Shown: piece after piece, positions 57,213 to 64,000 of the stretch
How positions within the stretch are numbered: position 1 is the stretch's first letter
Layout: each line of letters begins with the position of its first letter
Assembly: GCA_039621445.1 (NCBI GenBank)
Contig: CP154954.1
Location: 71,390,150-71,454,149 of the forward strand
Origin: Euglena gracilis
Lineage: Eukaryota > Euglenida > Euglenophyceae > Euglenales
DNA: 64,000 bases
Reading direction: 5' to 3'
Made by a program: the position numbers and the translations under genes
Notes under the pieces: model-generated
Database searches by the model: none
Told to the model about the DNA's origin: nothing
What the model saw: only the letters and a program-made list of their open reading frames with translations

Positions 57213-60200
57213 AATATATATACTGTGTGAACCCATAAGCTGTGTGTGTGCATATGTACATGTATATATATATATACATACATATATATGACAGATAGAT
57301 AGATAGATAGATAGATGATATGTACATTGCACCTGGCTGATGCAGCCAGCATGGACAGGGGTTGCCATGATGTGTTGTTCCAGCGAGAAAAGCTCCCCCC
57401 CCCTTTCCAGGGCTGGGTTTGGGTTGACCTTTGGCAGGGGCCACATTTCAAAATGATTCCTCCATTCTACATCACTCCATTTCTCGAGAGGGTCAGCAAA
57501 GTTCAGTTGAGGCTTGTTGGAAGAAATATTTATCAGAACAGGATGAAAATGCACCCTGCACCCTAAACACATCTTTAGTTGTAAATATGTGAAATCCCTT
57601 GCAGATCCCGGGAAAACTGGGAACTTTCAACCCATGACTGGGCCATACAATTTTTTACCGACCCCCGGGGGGGTCACTCCACTTTTTTAAAAACCAGTCA
57701 GTCACTCATTTTCAAAAAACCAGCCAATCACTACCCCCCCGGGGGGGGGGGGTCGGCCACTCAGAAAAACGGCCACTTTCCAGTCACTTTAGGCCATTTT
57801 AGGAAAAAAAAATTTTCCGGCGCCTTCGGCGCCGGGGTCACTCAAGCCACTTTTGTCCACTCCTGGCCGACCCCCCCGGGGGGGGGGGGGTCCGGGCCAA
57901 AAACCAGTCAGTCACTCTGAAAAAACCAGTCACCCACCCCGGGGGGGGGGGAGGGTCGGTCAGTGCTTAAACAATTGCCTGGACTGGGCAGCCTTTGTTC
58001 TCTCCCCAAATTTTGAAAAGTACATTTTTGTGACAAAGGAGGTGGAGTTGAGCATCCGGGGGGCCAGGTGGGTGTCGTGGGACTGAATTTATTCCCGTTT
58101 TTCATGACGGAAAGAATGAACCAAAACCAACCACCACAAACACTCCAACAAACCCAGATGTGAAACCGGTGGGGGGAGGCCTCGGCGGGGTGTACTGGCC
58201 GGAGGCGATGCGCAGGAGGGCCTGCCGCTTGCGGCACCACGCCACGCCGCGCTGCAGGCACTCCGTGGCCTGGACGAGGTCGGGGGGCGGGGCGGGGGTG
58301 GCGAGGGGGGCCGGCAGCGACTGCAGGTACAGGTGGGGGCTGGGGGCGGCGTTGGTGGAAAATGCAAAAAAAAAACAACCTGAAATGATACCCACCCCCC
58401 CCCCCCAGGGAAACTGTCACCTGACAGGTTGGCCAGTACCGGGGATCCTGACAACTTCCTATCATGACAGGTTGGCCGGTACCGGGGACCCTGACAGTTT
58501 CCCGGGCGGGACCCCGACAGGTTCTCGGGCATGACAGTTTCCCGGGGGGGGGGGTAACTAAATGACTTTTGAAACGTAACCTCCTCCAAATTGTAAATTC
58601 CAAATTACAAAGGTTTTGTTCGGAAACTTTGACACCGCATCAGGTCCATCCATATTTGAAGGATCCAAAAGTTTTTAAGAGGTGAGTGCTTGGGTAGCAA
58701 GGCTTTCTGTCATTTGTGAAGCAATGGGATTCCCGGTGGCAACCTGGGGGGAACGTCATCAAATATGATGCGCGACGCATGATTTTCCATAGGATACAAA
58801 GCCTGCCTCAGCGCGGATGCAGCCCGCCGCGTCCGCCATGACGTTCTTCAGCAGGTGGTTCAAGACGGGGCCCCGCACGGTCCCGCGCAACTGTCAACTG
58901 GTTCGGTGTGCTATACCCGCTCCCTGCCGTCCCACTCAACTCCAAGCAATTGTTTCCCATTTCAATTTTATTTCAGGCGTCACAGCAGCAGTTCTGAGGG
59001 AATTCTGGGTGGCATCTGCCCCCCCTCCCTAACAGTTACCATGGATCCTGACACGTCCGTGCTGGCCGAGGCCAAAATGTATCCGTGATTTTCCGTGATT
59101 TTCCGTGATTTTCCGTGAAGTTTCTGTTTCCGGAAAAGGTCAAAAGCCACATTCCATTCTGCACCGGAGCCATATTTGGGCGGTTGTGGCAGCAGATCGT
59201 TTCTCCAGGTGTCATATTTCCTCCTTGGTCCCACTTCGTCTTGTTTGCAGCCTTGGCACCGTACCATTGCTTAGTGACCTTTGGGGGAGAGGGGTCACTT
59301 TCCACTCTGAAAAAAACATGTTCTCATCGGACGATTTGGCACTGTGCAATGATAATGAATCCTTCTCGTTATCTGACACACAACTATCTTGTTTGGAAAA
59401 TCATGCAAAAAAATTCCAAAAAATTACGGTGCCTTCGGTGCCAAACCAGCCACTTTTCTTTTTTGGGACTGAAAAAACCAGTCAGTCATCCCTCCCGGGG
59501 GGTGGGGGGGACAGGGGGTCCCAGAAAATTTGGAATCCTCACTTTTGGTTACCTGGAGCCTCCAGGGAGGCTCCGGGGAGGCTGGTTACCTGGAGACTCC
59601 CTGGAGCCTCCCTGGAGCCTCCCTGGAGCCTCCCTCTGGGGAGCCTCCCTGGAGGCTGGTTACCTGAGGAGCCTCCCTGGAGCCTCCGGCAGGTAACCAA
59701 TTTTGTACACAGGCCATGTTCGACCCTCCACCTCTGCATCCGCTATATATTTATGCACACAAATCACGTTTGCCCGTTTGCTACCCAATAACAACATCAT
59801 TTTGTGTGGACAAAGTTTGGCGGACAAGGCGTAAATAGCAAACGGGCAAACAATAAAAGCAAAATCAGGCGGACATGGGGTTTTTGTGGCGAATGGATAA
59901 ATGGTTCTCAACAAATTGGCGGACATGGCGTAAATAGGGAGCAGGGGAGGGGGAGGGTGGGGGGGAGGGGGAGGGGGTGGGGGGAGGGGGGGCGGGGAGG
60001 GAGGGGGGAGGGAGGAGGGGGGCAGGGAGGGGGCCGCAGGGCCTCTCCCCCTGTCTCCCCCCCCCGCCCCCCTCCCCCCCGGGCACAGCCAAATGAAAAC
60101 CACTTTGGATTTCACGTGACCCTTTTTTTCACGGCAAATAATTTAGGTACAATTCTGGCAAAATAAATTCATTTTCGGTTTCAATTAAGCTCTACATTGC

Positions 60201-63200
60201 CTCCCAGCCTCCAATTACACCCATCTTGGCTTTTTGGCAAAATGTTTTAGATTTTTTTTGCTAATTTGGCTATTTTGCATTGATTTGGGCAAATATTGGG
60301 CTAATTTGGGTCAATATGAACACCGCTATGGCATTTTTGGTCATTTTGTGCCATTTTGATGATTTTGGGAATTTTTGTAGATTTTTGTGAAATTTTTGTG
60401 GATATTGTTGGCATTTTTGGGCTATTTAATTTGAAGCTATTTTAGGTCATTTGGTTGCTCTTTGGGGCTTTGGTGGTCATTTTGGCTCGGTTGTGAGCCA
60501 ATGGATGCAGGCATCAGGCAAGATGCAGATATGGACAAGATGCAGACGCTGGACAAGATGCAGACGCTGGAGAAGATGCAAATTTGGACGAGGTGTTGTG
60601 GTTGCGGATGCTGGACAAGATGTGCTGGTTGTAGATGCCAAACAAGATGCAGATGCTGGACAAGATGCAGCGGTCGCAGATGCTGGAAATGATGCAGATA
60701 CCAGACAAGATGCCGTGGACGCAGATGCTGAACAGGATGCAGATGCCAGAAAAGATGCAGTGGACGCAGATACTGGACGACATGCAGATGTTGGACAAGA
60801 TGTAGATGCTGGACAAGTTGTAGATGTTGGACAAAAGAGGACAATATTGGACAACATGCAATGGTTGTAGATATTGGACAAGATGCAGGTACTGGACAAG
60901 GTGTAGATAACGGACAAGGTGCAGAGACCGCACAACATGCAAATATTGGACAAGACGTTGACACTTGACAAGATGCAGACACCGGACAAGATTCAAATGC
61001 TAGTCAAGATGCAGATGTTGTCCAGATGTTTCGCATCTCTTCTTCTTGTGCCTCGCTGTGCCTGCATTATCCCATTATCCATGTGACATTCATGCTTGTG
61101 CTTACCAACCGGGGGGGGAGGAGGGTGGTGGGTGGGTGCTATAGGGTGCCTGTCCCTAGCAGGCACATCCCCCCCGGGGGGATAGGGGTCCGGGGGGACC
61201 CAGAAAATTTTCATTGAAAATGGCCTTTTCTGGGCCCCCGGCGCCTTTGGCGCCGGGGTCGGAGGGGGGTGCCGGCTAGGGGCAGGCATTCCCCAAAACC
61301 CTACCCTCCCCGGGGGGGGGGGGGTCTATGGGGTGCCTACCCCTAGCATCCCCCCCACCGTGGGGTAGGCACCCGACTAGGCACAAGCCTGGTCACATTC
61401 CCAAGCAACTGCTGATTCGTGCATTCCGAGCCTACAACACGGCACACCACCTGTCCCACTGTCGGCCTGTGCACAAAACTGGTTACCCGAGCCTCCCTGG
61501 AGCCTCCATGGAGGCTCCCCTCCAGGGAGGCTCCAGGAAGGCTGGTTACCTGAGCCTCCCTGGAGCCTCCCTGGAGTCTCCCTGGAGCCTCCCTGGAGCC
61601 TCCGGCAGGTAACCTCCAGGGCAGGGTTCCATTTTTGCGGTAGACCCTGGGACAGGTGATGCTTGATATGCTTGGCACCTTGCTGTGCTGTTGAACTATC
61701 AGCATCCGGACATGAAAGCTCCGAATTGGACGACATTGTCTGTTTGGAAAAGCAGAGAATGTGCAAAGCACCCCATTAAAATGCATCTGCACAAAACAAA
61801 GCACTTTCAAAAAACACCCAAGATTTTTTCCGAACCCTCCACCTCTTAGGTGAATTTCCGTGAATTTCCGTAATTTCCGTGAAAATGGCCTTCCGCCCAT
61901 TTCCGTGATCATCCGTGAATTTCCTTGAATTTCCTTTCAGGACGTGTGAGGATCCCTGCAGTCACTTGAGGTTGTCCGGTACGGGGGACCCGTACAGTTC
62001 CTCGGATGGGGCAGTTGCAGGATTCCAGTGCCCGAACCCCAGCCTGATTCCTGTTGCAGGTCTCCGAGCATGACAAATTCTGGGGGTGTGGTTGGTGGGG
62101 ACAGTAAGTACTGGAGGAGAATCCCTGAGGTGTTGGGGTCCTCGTGCAGGGGGATGGGCTGATTATGATGGGGGGGGGACTGTATGTCAAAGCCTGATGG
62201 GGGAGGTCGAAGCCACACCCAGGTGCGGTGCACTCCCTATCTTAGTATGCAGGTATATTTTTTAATAAAATGGGGGGGGAGGCAAATGGAGTTGGGGTGG
62301 TCGCCCCGTAGGTCGTAGAATTTTTATAATTCCACGTCGACATTGCCTTCCCCCCCTTTTTTTAGGAGGATGGTGCAAGCTGGAGATATTGATGATAAGC
62401 AGAAAAAAATGTGTTGTGAGTGAAGTTGTGTGCGGAAATGAATACACGTACAAAAAAAAAGAACACGATGACTCTGCACACGCTTGCAATTCAAGAAAAA
62501 AAAATCGGTTGTCTCCTAAAATGGAGGACCTCCACCATCACAGACCGGTGCGGGGGCGGTGTCGGCCTCCTGGGACGCCTCCTTCAGCGCCGCCTCCTGC
62601 TGCGCCACCTCCTTCAGGGCCTCCGCCTCCTTCTGCAGCGTGCGCTGCAGCTGGAAACTGAGCTCGAACTGCCGCCGCCGGCTCGCGGGAGACCGCCCGG
62701 CCCAAGAGAAGAACGTCCCCATTGCCAGGTTCAGGCGAGGGCTGAACTGGAAAGCATGGTGGAAGGGTCAATGCCGACATACGCCAGTGCTTCCAGGCGG
62801 CGTTGGCCGCACTTGGGGCACGCTGTTGTTGCCAGGGAGGGGTTTGATATTTGGGAAAACTGCGGTTCAATAGCAGAGACTGCGGAAAAATTGCGGAAAA
62901 ATGATGTTGAGAGTGTGCACATTTGTGCTGGACAGGACTGGACTCGAAAAAATTCACAAATTTGATCATTTTGCAACAGTTGCTCGACCCCCCCCACCCC
63001 CGGTGGGCCACCAACCAACGCCACTCATGTGTTCTGACCAATTTCAAATTCAAAAAAACGACAGGTAGGCCGGCGGTCCGCCAGCACCATATAGAAGCTG
63101 AGCCCCACGGTGTAGAGCAGGACGAGGAAGGAGAACACGAGCATCTCAACTGTCTGCCCCCGGAGCAAGGGTGAGGCGAAGGAGACGGCCACCAGCGATG

Positions 63201-63735
63201 CGGGCAGGGGGGTAATGGGGGCTACGGCTGCCACCATCCCAGATGGAGACGCGGCTGTCGGGTGGGAAGCGGTGTGCCGAGTTGTTTTGCTCTGGCCCGT
63301 CTTTGAGGAGAAATTGGACTCATCCACATTGGTCAATCAATTCGGAAAACAACAATGTGTTTCTGATCATATTTACTATATTTACTGATTGCATTTTTGG
63401 CAATAATTTGTAGCTCATTTAATGACAAAAGCTCTAAGAAATTAATGGAGTATTTTAAACACACCATCGAGATAATTCAGTTATTTTTGCCTTTCGTGGG
63501 GAGTCGTACGTTTTGAAGGACACACAGCACAAAAAAGCCTTAGAAAATGGCAACATAGGGTGGTCCATGAAGTGGAATGTGGGCGGCTTGAGCGTTGGCC
63601 CTCCTGGACAGGGGGACCGACACAAACACGGCGACGGAGACCCAGGTGAGGTTCAGGAACTGCAGCAGGTTGAGGTTGCAGAGGTTGACCACCAACGCGT
63701 GGGGCCAGGGCAAAGGCGGCCGGTGGAAGGCAGAG
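46695..63735 (-). CDS. Hybrid sensor histidine kinase with receiver domain (multi-exon gene span)
   Basis: A membrane-bound two-component sensor: it would autophosphorylate on His using ATP and pass the phosphate to an Asp in its own receiver domain. Seen in order on the minus strand: transmembrane helices (63.7 and 63.1 kb); a coiled coil (62.6 kb); a helix with NHLLKNVMADAAG (58.8 kb); linker exons with CLQRGVAWCRKRQALLRIASG (58.2 kb) and DLCQFGTSLLKGRPI (56.9 kb); the ATP-binding N-box ENALTNAQRHG (52.8 kb); FSVTNRANPIRPPLT (52.0 kb); LGIQHLLLAAR (51.0 kb); NLRLFQVEDTVHLEA (50.5 kb); then a receiver with IDDSPVARGLL (50.05 kb), FGESAQEVEDFL (49.15 kb) and FLGTDLLRTLL plus LACVRSANAT (48.4 kb). 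Each exon has far higher GC than its introns, and several junctions are phase-compatible (listed per exon). The domain assignment rests on family motifs and is strong. Exact splice sites are partly unresolved, and one or more small exons are probably missing between 58.8 and 52.9 kb. The 5' end may lie beyond the window. Confidence 0.88.
48300..48458 (-). CDS. Histidine kinase exon: receiver domain, second half
   Basis: It reads VDPDYHLDYGHVHFLGTDLL, then RTLLDRGYRGLACVRSANAT, then AFDEAAYSRAGARR. L-D-Y-G-x-x-x-F-L-G-T-D-L and the strand R-G-x-x-C-x-R-S-x-N match the later strands of the same receiver family; the D before Y-H-L aligns with the phospho-acceptor Asp. No AG acceptor sits at the length-conserving border (CCGCCCC|GTGGATC), and the nearest CCAG lies about 30 nt upstream, so the 5' edge is unsure. 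The 3' edge is probably a GC donor near 48300. Confidence 0.75.
49110..49187 (-). CDS. Histidine kinase exon: receiver domain, helix before the phospho-Asp
   Basis: A 78-nt, phase-0 exon if the donor ATC|GTCATC is used. It reads ASVTAFGESAQEVEDFLQAA, then VDGADI. Receiver domains continue here with V-I-L-D-Q. Genomic read-through instead gives VILGQ, with Gly at the Asp position. Splicing after GADI to the exon at 48458 restores both length and an Asp, so I prefer that border. The choice decides whether the receiver can be phosphorylated. Confidence 0.75.
49287..49424. mobile_element. Element with GGGAAACTGTCA ends, copy 1
   Basis: Starts GGGAAACTGTCACCTGACAG and ends TGACAGTTTCCCGGGGGG, with internal GGGACCCTGACA repeats. 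Lies in a kinase intron; a near copy is at 58409-58549. Confidence 0.75.
50007..50084 (-). CDS. Histidine kinase exon: receiver domain, acidic pocket
   Basis: Exactly 26 codons between CCCGGCAG and GCCGGA|GTTAAA, phase 0 at both ends. It encodes IDDSPVARGLLVHTLVPGQA. The Asp-Asp pair that binds Mg in response-regulator receivers is present. The exon joins in frame to the one at 49187, giving ...DAG-ASVTAFGESAQ, which is the expected receiver sequence. Confidence 0.82.
50386..50540 (-). CDS. Histidine kinase exon: end of ATPase domain and receiver boundary
   Basis: The frame reads AVRDMNLRLFQVEDTVHLEA, then SLEV; after a Ser/Thr-rich hinge it ends VPPDLR at CTGCGG|GTGTTC. L-x-L-x-Q-x-x-D-x-V-x-L-E-A is the closing pair of strands of the ATPase domain. 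P-P-D-L-R is the usual run-in to a receiver domain. It ends in phase 0, matching the phase-0 start of the exon at 50084. The acceptor upstream of AVRDM is not resolved. Confidence 0.8.
50923..51017 (-). CDS. Histidine kinase exon: G-box region of ATPase domain
   Basis: The 95-nt exon follows CTGCCCCCAG and ends GCCCGG|GCTCAT, an apparent GC donor. It reads ARLFSGEGQPPDPAPSQL, then SEHLGIQHLLLAAR. H-[IL]-G-[IL]-[QH]-H-x-x-L-A-A is the glycine-containing helix that closes the nucleotide site. The next exon continues the same fold, as expected for the last helix and strand. Confidence 0.78.
52005..52132 (-). CDS. Histidine kinase exon: ATPase strand with TNRANP motif
   Basis: The frame gives RLLRRRLTFSVTNRAN, then PIRPPLTPGM. 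The strand LTFSVTNRANP is the conserved central beta strand and lid region of this ATPase family, and it follows the N-box as expected. The acceptor is either GCTAG or CGCACAG, and the donor is probably AATG|GTGAAC near 52010. Exact edges are uncertain. Confidence 0.8.
52319..52347. repeat. Interstitial TTAGGG repeat
   Basis: Four and a half perfect TTAGGG units on the plus strand, within a kinase intron. Confidence 0.9.
52765..52893 (-). CDS. Histidine kinase exon: N-box of the ATPase domain
   Basis: The exon starts after GGCAACAG and can end at a GC donor (GCCAGG|GCTT) or slightly later. It reads VALCPVLENALTNAQRHG, then HPAHPALRFTASLTPLPGG. ENALTNAQRHG is a canonical N-box with both Asn residues that bind Mg-ATP, so the kinase looks catalytically competent. 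This is the single most diagnostic exon of the gene. Confidence 0.88.
53455..55740. mobile_element. About 2.3 kb region between inverted GACCGACGGGACCGTCGG blocks
   Basis: CCTAGGCGGCCACCTACGGC at 53461 is matched on the other strand near 55735, and both are followed by a palindrome of the type ACCGACGGGACCGTCGGT. Further copies of the palindrome lie at 54085, 54220 and 54545. A small plus-strand frame at 53937-54065 (MDAIATTKQLLRKNKMKKLQ) is the only protein-like segment seen. Possibly a decayed transposon. Confidence 0.55.
56871..57005 (-). CDS. Histidine kinase exon: start of ATPase domain
   Basis: The frame reads QLCDVDLCQFGTSLLKGRPI, then EADFPDQALAKLR, ending at CTGAGG|GTGTCA. D-L-x-x-F-G-x-x-L-x-x-G-R is the expected segment between linker and N-box in this family. 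The acceptor could be GTGGAG at about 57005 or GTCAG just before TTCGGC at 56951. The first keeps the D-L motif and is preferred. Confidence 0.7.
57118..57320. repeat. TA, GT and GATA microsatellites
   Basis: ATAT (57118-57195), GTGT, then GATA units (57290-57320). Confidence 0.95.
57650..57965. repeat. CCAGTCAGTCACT-type repeat, copy 3
   Basis: AAACCAGTCAGTCACTC is repeated three times with G/C tracts and a GGCGCCTTCGGCGCC hairpin. Confidence 0.7.
58167..58320 (-). CDS. Histidine kinase exon: linker before the ATPase domain
   Basis: The 154-nt exon has clean borders (CCTGCAG acceptor, CACCG|GTTTCA donor). It contains DLVQATECLQRGVAWCRKRQ, then ALLRIASGQYTPP. The pattern of a Cys-rich helix followed by W-C-[KR]-x-R-x-A-L-x-R-I-x-x-G matches the second dimerisation helix and linker of an algal-type hybrid kinase family as I know it. 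Its entry phase does not match the exit phase of the exon at 58.8 kb, so a further small exon probably lies between them. Confidence 0.75.
58409..58549. mobile_element. Element with GGGAAACTGTCA ends, copy 2
   Basis: Near-identical in order and sequence to 49287-49424, same orientation, also in a kinase intron. Confidence 0.75.
58803..58890 (-). CDS. Histidine kinase exon: dimerisation/His helix
   Basis: The 88-nt exon begins after TTGACAG and ends GAGGCAG|GC, an apparent GC donor. It encodes LRGTVRGPVLNHLL, then KNVMADAAGCIRAEA. The position between the coiled coil and the ATPase linker, and the arrangement R-x-P-x-x-N-H-x-x-K-N, suggest the dimerisation helix. The His in LNHLLKN is the likely phospho-acceptor, which is an inference because the classical H-E-[LI]-R-x-P order is not present. 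Confidence 0.7.
59545..59702. repeat. GGAGCCTCCCT minisatellite between GGTTACC/GGTAACC
   Basis: Units of CTGGAGCCTCC between GGTTACCTGG and GGCAGGTAACC, flanked on the right by TTTTGTACACAGGCC. Confidence 0.85.
59938..60010. repeat. GGGGAGG purine array
   Basis: GGGGGAGGGG units on plus, then C-rich DNA to 60080. Confidence 0.9.
60245..61020. repeat. CATCTTGTCCAG interspersed repeat, copy 3 (inverted)
   Basis: Reverse complement of copies 1 and 2: the tail with ATATTGGGCTAATTTGGGTC comes first, then GGACAAGATGCAGAT units to 61010. Lies in a kinase intron. Confidence 0.88.
61094..61388. mobile_element. About 290 bp fold-back element, copy B
   Basis: Starts GCTTGTGCTTACCAACCGGG and ends CCCGACTAGGCACAAGCC, same orientation as copy A at 30846-31135. 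Lies in a kinase intron. Confidence 0.78.
61470..61612. repeat. GGAGCCTCCCT minisatellite, second copy
   Basis: The flank GGCCTGTGCACAAAACTGG is the reverse complement of the flank at 59.70 kb. The two copies are therefore in opposite orientation, although the GGAGCCTCC core reads similarly on both strands. Confidence 0.85.
62546..62681 (-). CDS. Histidine kinase exon: coiled-coil linker
   Basis: The 136-nt exon runs from an AG acceptor (CGCGAG) to the donor ACCG|GTCTGT. One base is followed by 45 codons, so it ends in phase 0, matching the phase-0 start of the next exon at 58890. The sequence is strongly helical and charged: RRRQFELSFQLQRTLQKEAE, then ALKEVAQQEAALKEASQEAD. This is the signalling helix expected between the membrane domain and the dimerisation domain of a sensor kinase. 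Confidence 0.75.
63063..63240 (-). CDS. Histidine kinase exon: second membrane segment(s)
   Basis: The frame encodes a mildly hydrophobic stretch (MVAAVAPITPLPASLVAVSF), then a clear transmembrane helix, VEMLVFSFLVLLYTVGLSFY, ending in MVLADRRPT at a GT donor (exon end 63063). An acceptor is available directly before TVEML (CGGGGGCAG), so the first hydrophobic stretch may or may not be coding. This fits a multi-pass membrane anchor ahead of the kinase domain. No recognisable extracellular sensor fold is visible. Confidence 0.6.
63600..63735 (-). CDS. Histidine kinase exon: N-terminal transmembrane segment
   Basis: The reading frame gives a hydrophobic helix, NLNLLQFLNLTWVSVAVFVS, followed by PLSRRAN, a typical positively charged cytoplasmic flank. 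The segment is GC-rich like the other kinase exons. Neither edge is fixed: the acceptor lies somewhere above 63735, and a GC donor after SRR is possible. The frame runs on to a stop at 63540, but that tail is AT-richer and probably intronic. It is placed in the kinase gene because it lies just upstream of the second membrane exon on the same strand. Confidence 0.6.
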
Positions 63736-64000
63736 AAAAGCGCCGGCTGCCCCGGACAGAGACTCACTTTTCCCGGGCACAAACCCAGCCACCCACTTTT
63801 CTTTCAAAAAACCCCTCTGTGCACTGTGGCTGTTTGCTTGGTGCCTGTTATCCCGTCTTCTGGCCTGGCGCTGCTTTTCGCCTCTGGCCCTTTTTGTCTG
63901 CGTATATGGAGGTGGCCGGAGCCTGGTTGGGGGGAAAGGTCGCACAGGTGTTCAGCGAATGTTTGGCCCTGGAGCAATGGAGCGTCCCCGACGGAATTGA

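Noticed and set aside
56391-57572. Single 393-codon minus-strand open frame as one protein
   Set aside because: It runs through TA and GT microsatellites, and only about 45 codons (in the 56.9 kb exon) resemble a protein family.

Overview
This is a window of a eukaryotic nuclear genome. No bacterial-style gene lies in it. The coding signal is a set of short, GC-rich exons (about 50-155 bp). They are separated by long, AT-richer introns full of simple repeats, long G/C homopolymer runs and small fold-back elements. Most long open frames in the window are read-through of microsatellites (TTG, CA/TG, ACAT, TA) and are not genes. Every exon I could support is on the minus strand. A hybrid histidine kinase with receiver domain, a PARP gene on the same strand, and several apparent GC-AG introns point to a large-genome microbial eukaryote, most likely an alga (dinoflagellate, haptophyte or prasinophyte grade). 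I cannot name the organism.

Layout from right to left, in the direction of transcription. (1) About 63.7-46.7 kb: a membrane-anchored hybrid histidine kinase spread over at least 13 exons. The order is transmembrane segments, coiled coil, a His-containing helix, a linker, the ATPase domain (canonical N-box at 52.8 kb, 'TNRANP' strand at 52.0 kb, last strands at 51.0 and 50.5 kb), then a receiver domain (acidic pair at 50.05 kb, Lys-proximal part at 48.3 kb) and a C-terminal helix. (2) About 41-13 kb: a scatter of candidate exons of unknown function. Several are cleanly bounded by AG and GT/GC sites, and they may be upstream exons of the PARP gene. (3) 12.8-9.7 kb: exons encoding an ADP-ribosyltransferase (PARP) catalytic domain with the H, Y and E residues visible and a stop codon at 9707. 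(4) 9.4-2.3 kb: three exons with mutually compatible phases, each encoding one transmembrane helix. They belong to a membrane protein that runs off the left edge, or to a fusion with the PARP.

The rest is repeat sequence. It includes an about 600 bp TTG array, a 100 bp G-run, an ACAT array beside TA-rich DNA, long TG arrays, and tandem arrays with CCCTAA-like motifs next to 43 bp palindromic repeats (42.6-44.6 kb). It also includes several families of small inverted-repeat elements, many present as two or more copies, often in opposite orientation, inside the introns of both main genes. No rRNA, tRNA or CRISPR array was recognised. Exon ends marked 'about' could not be fixed without transcripts.
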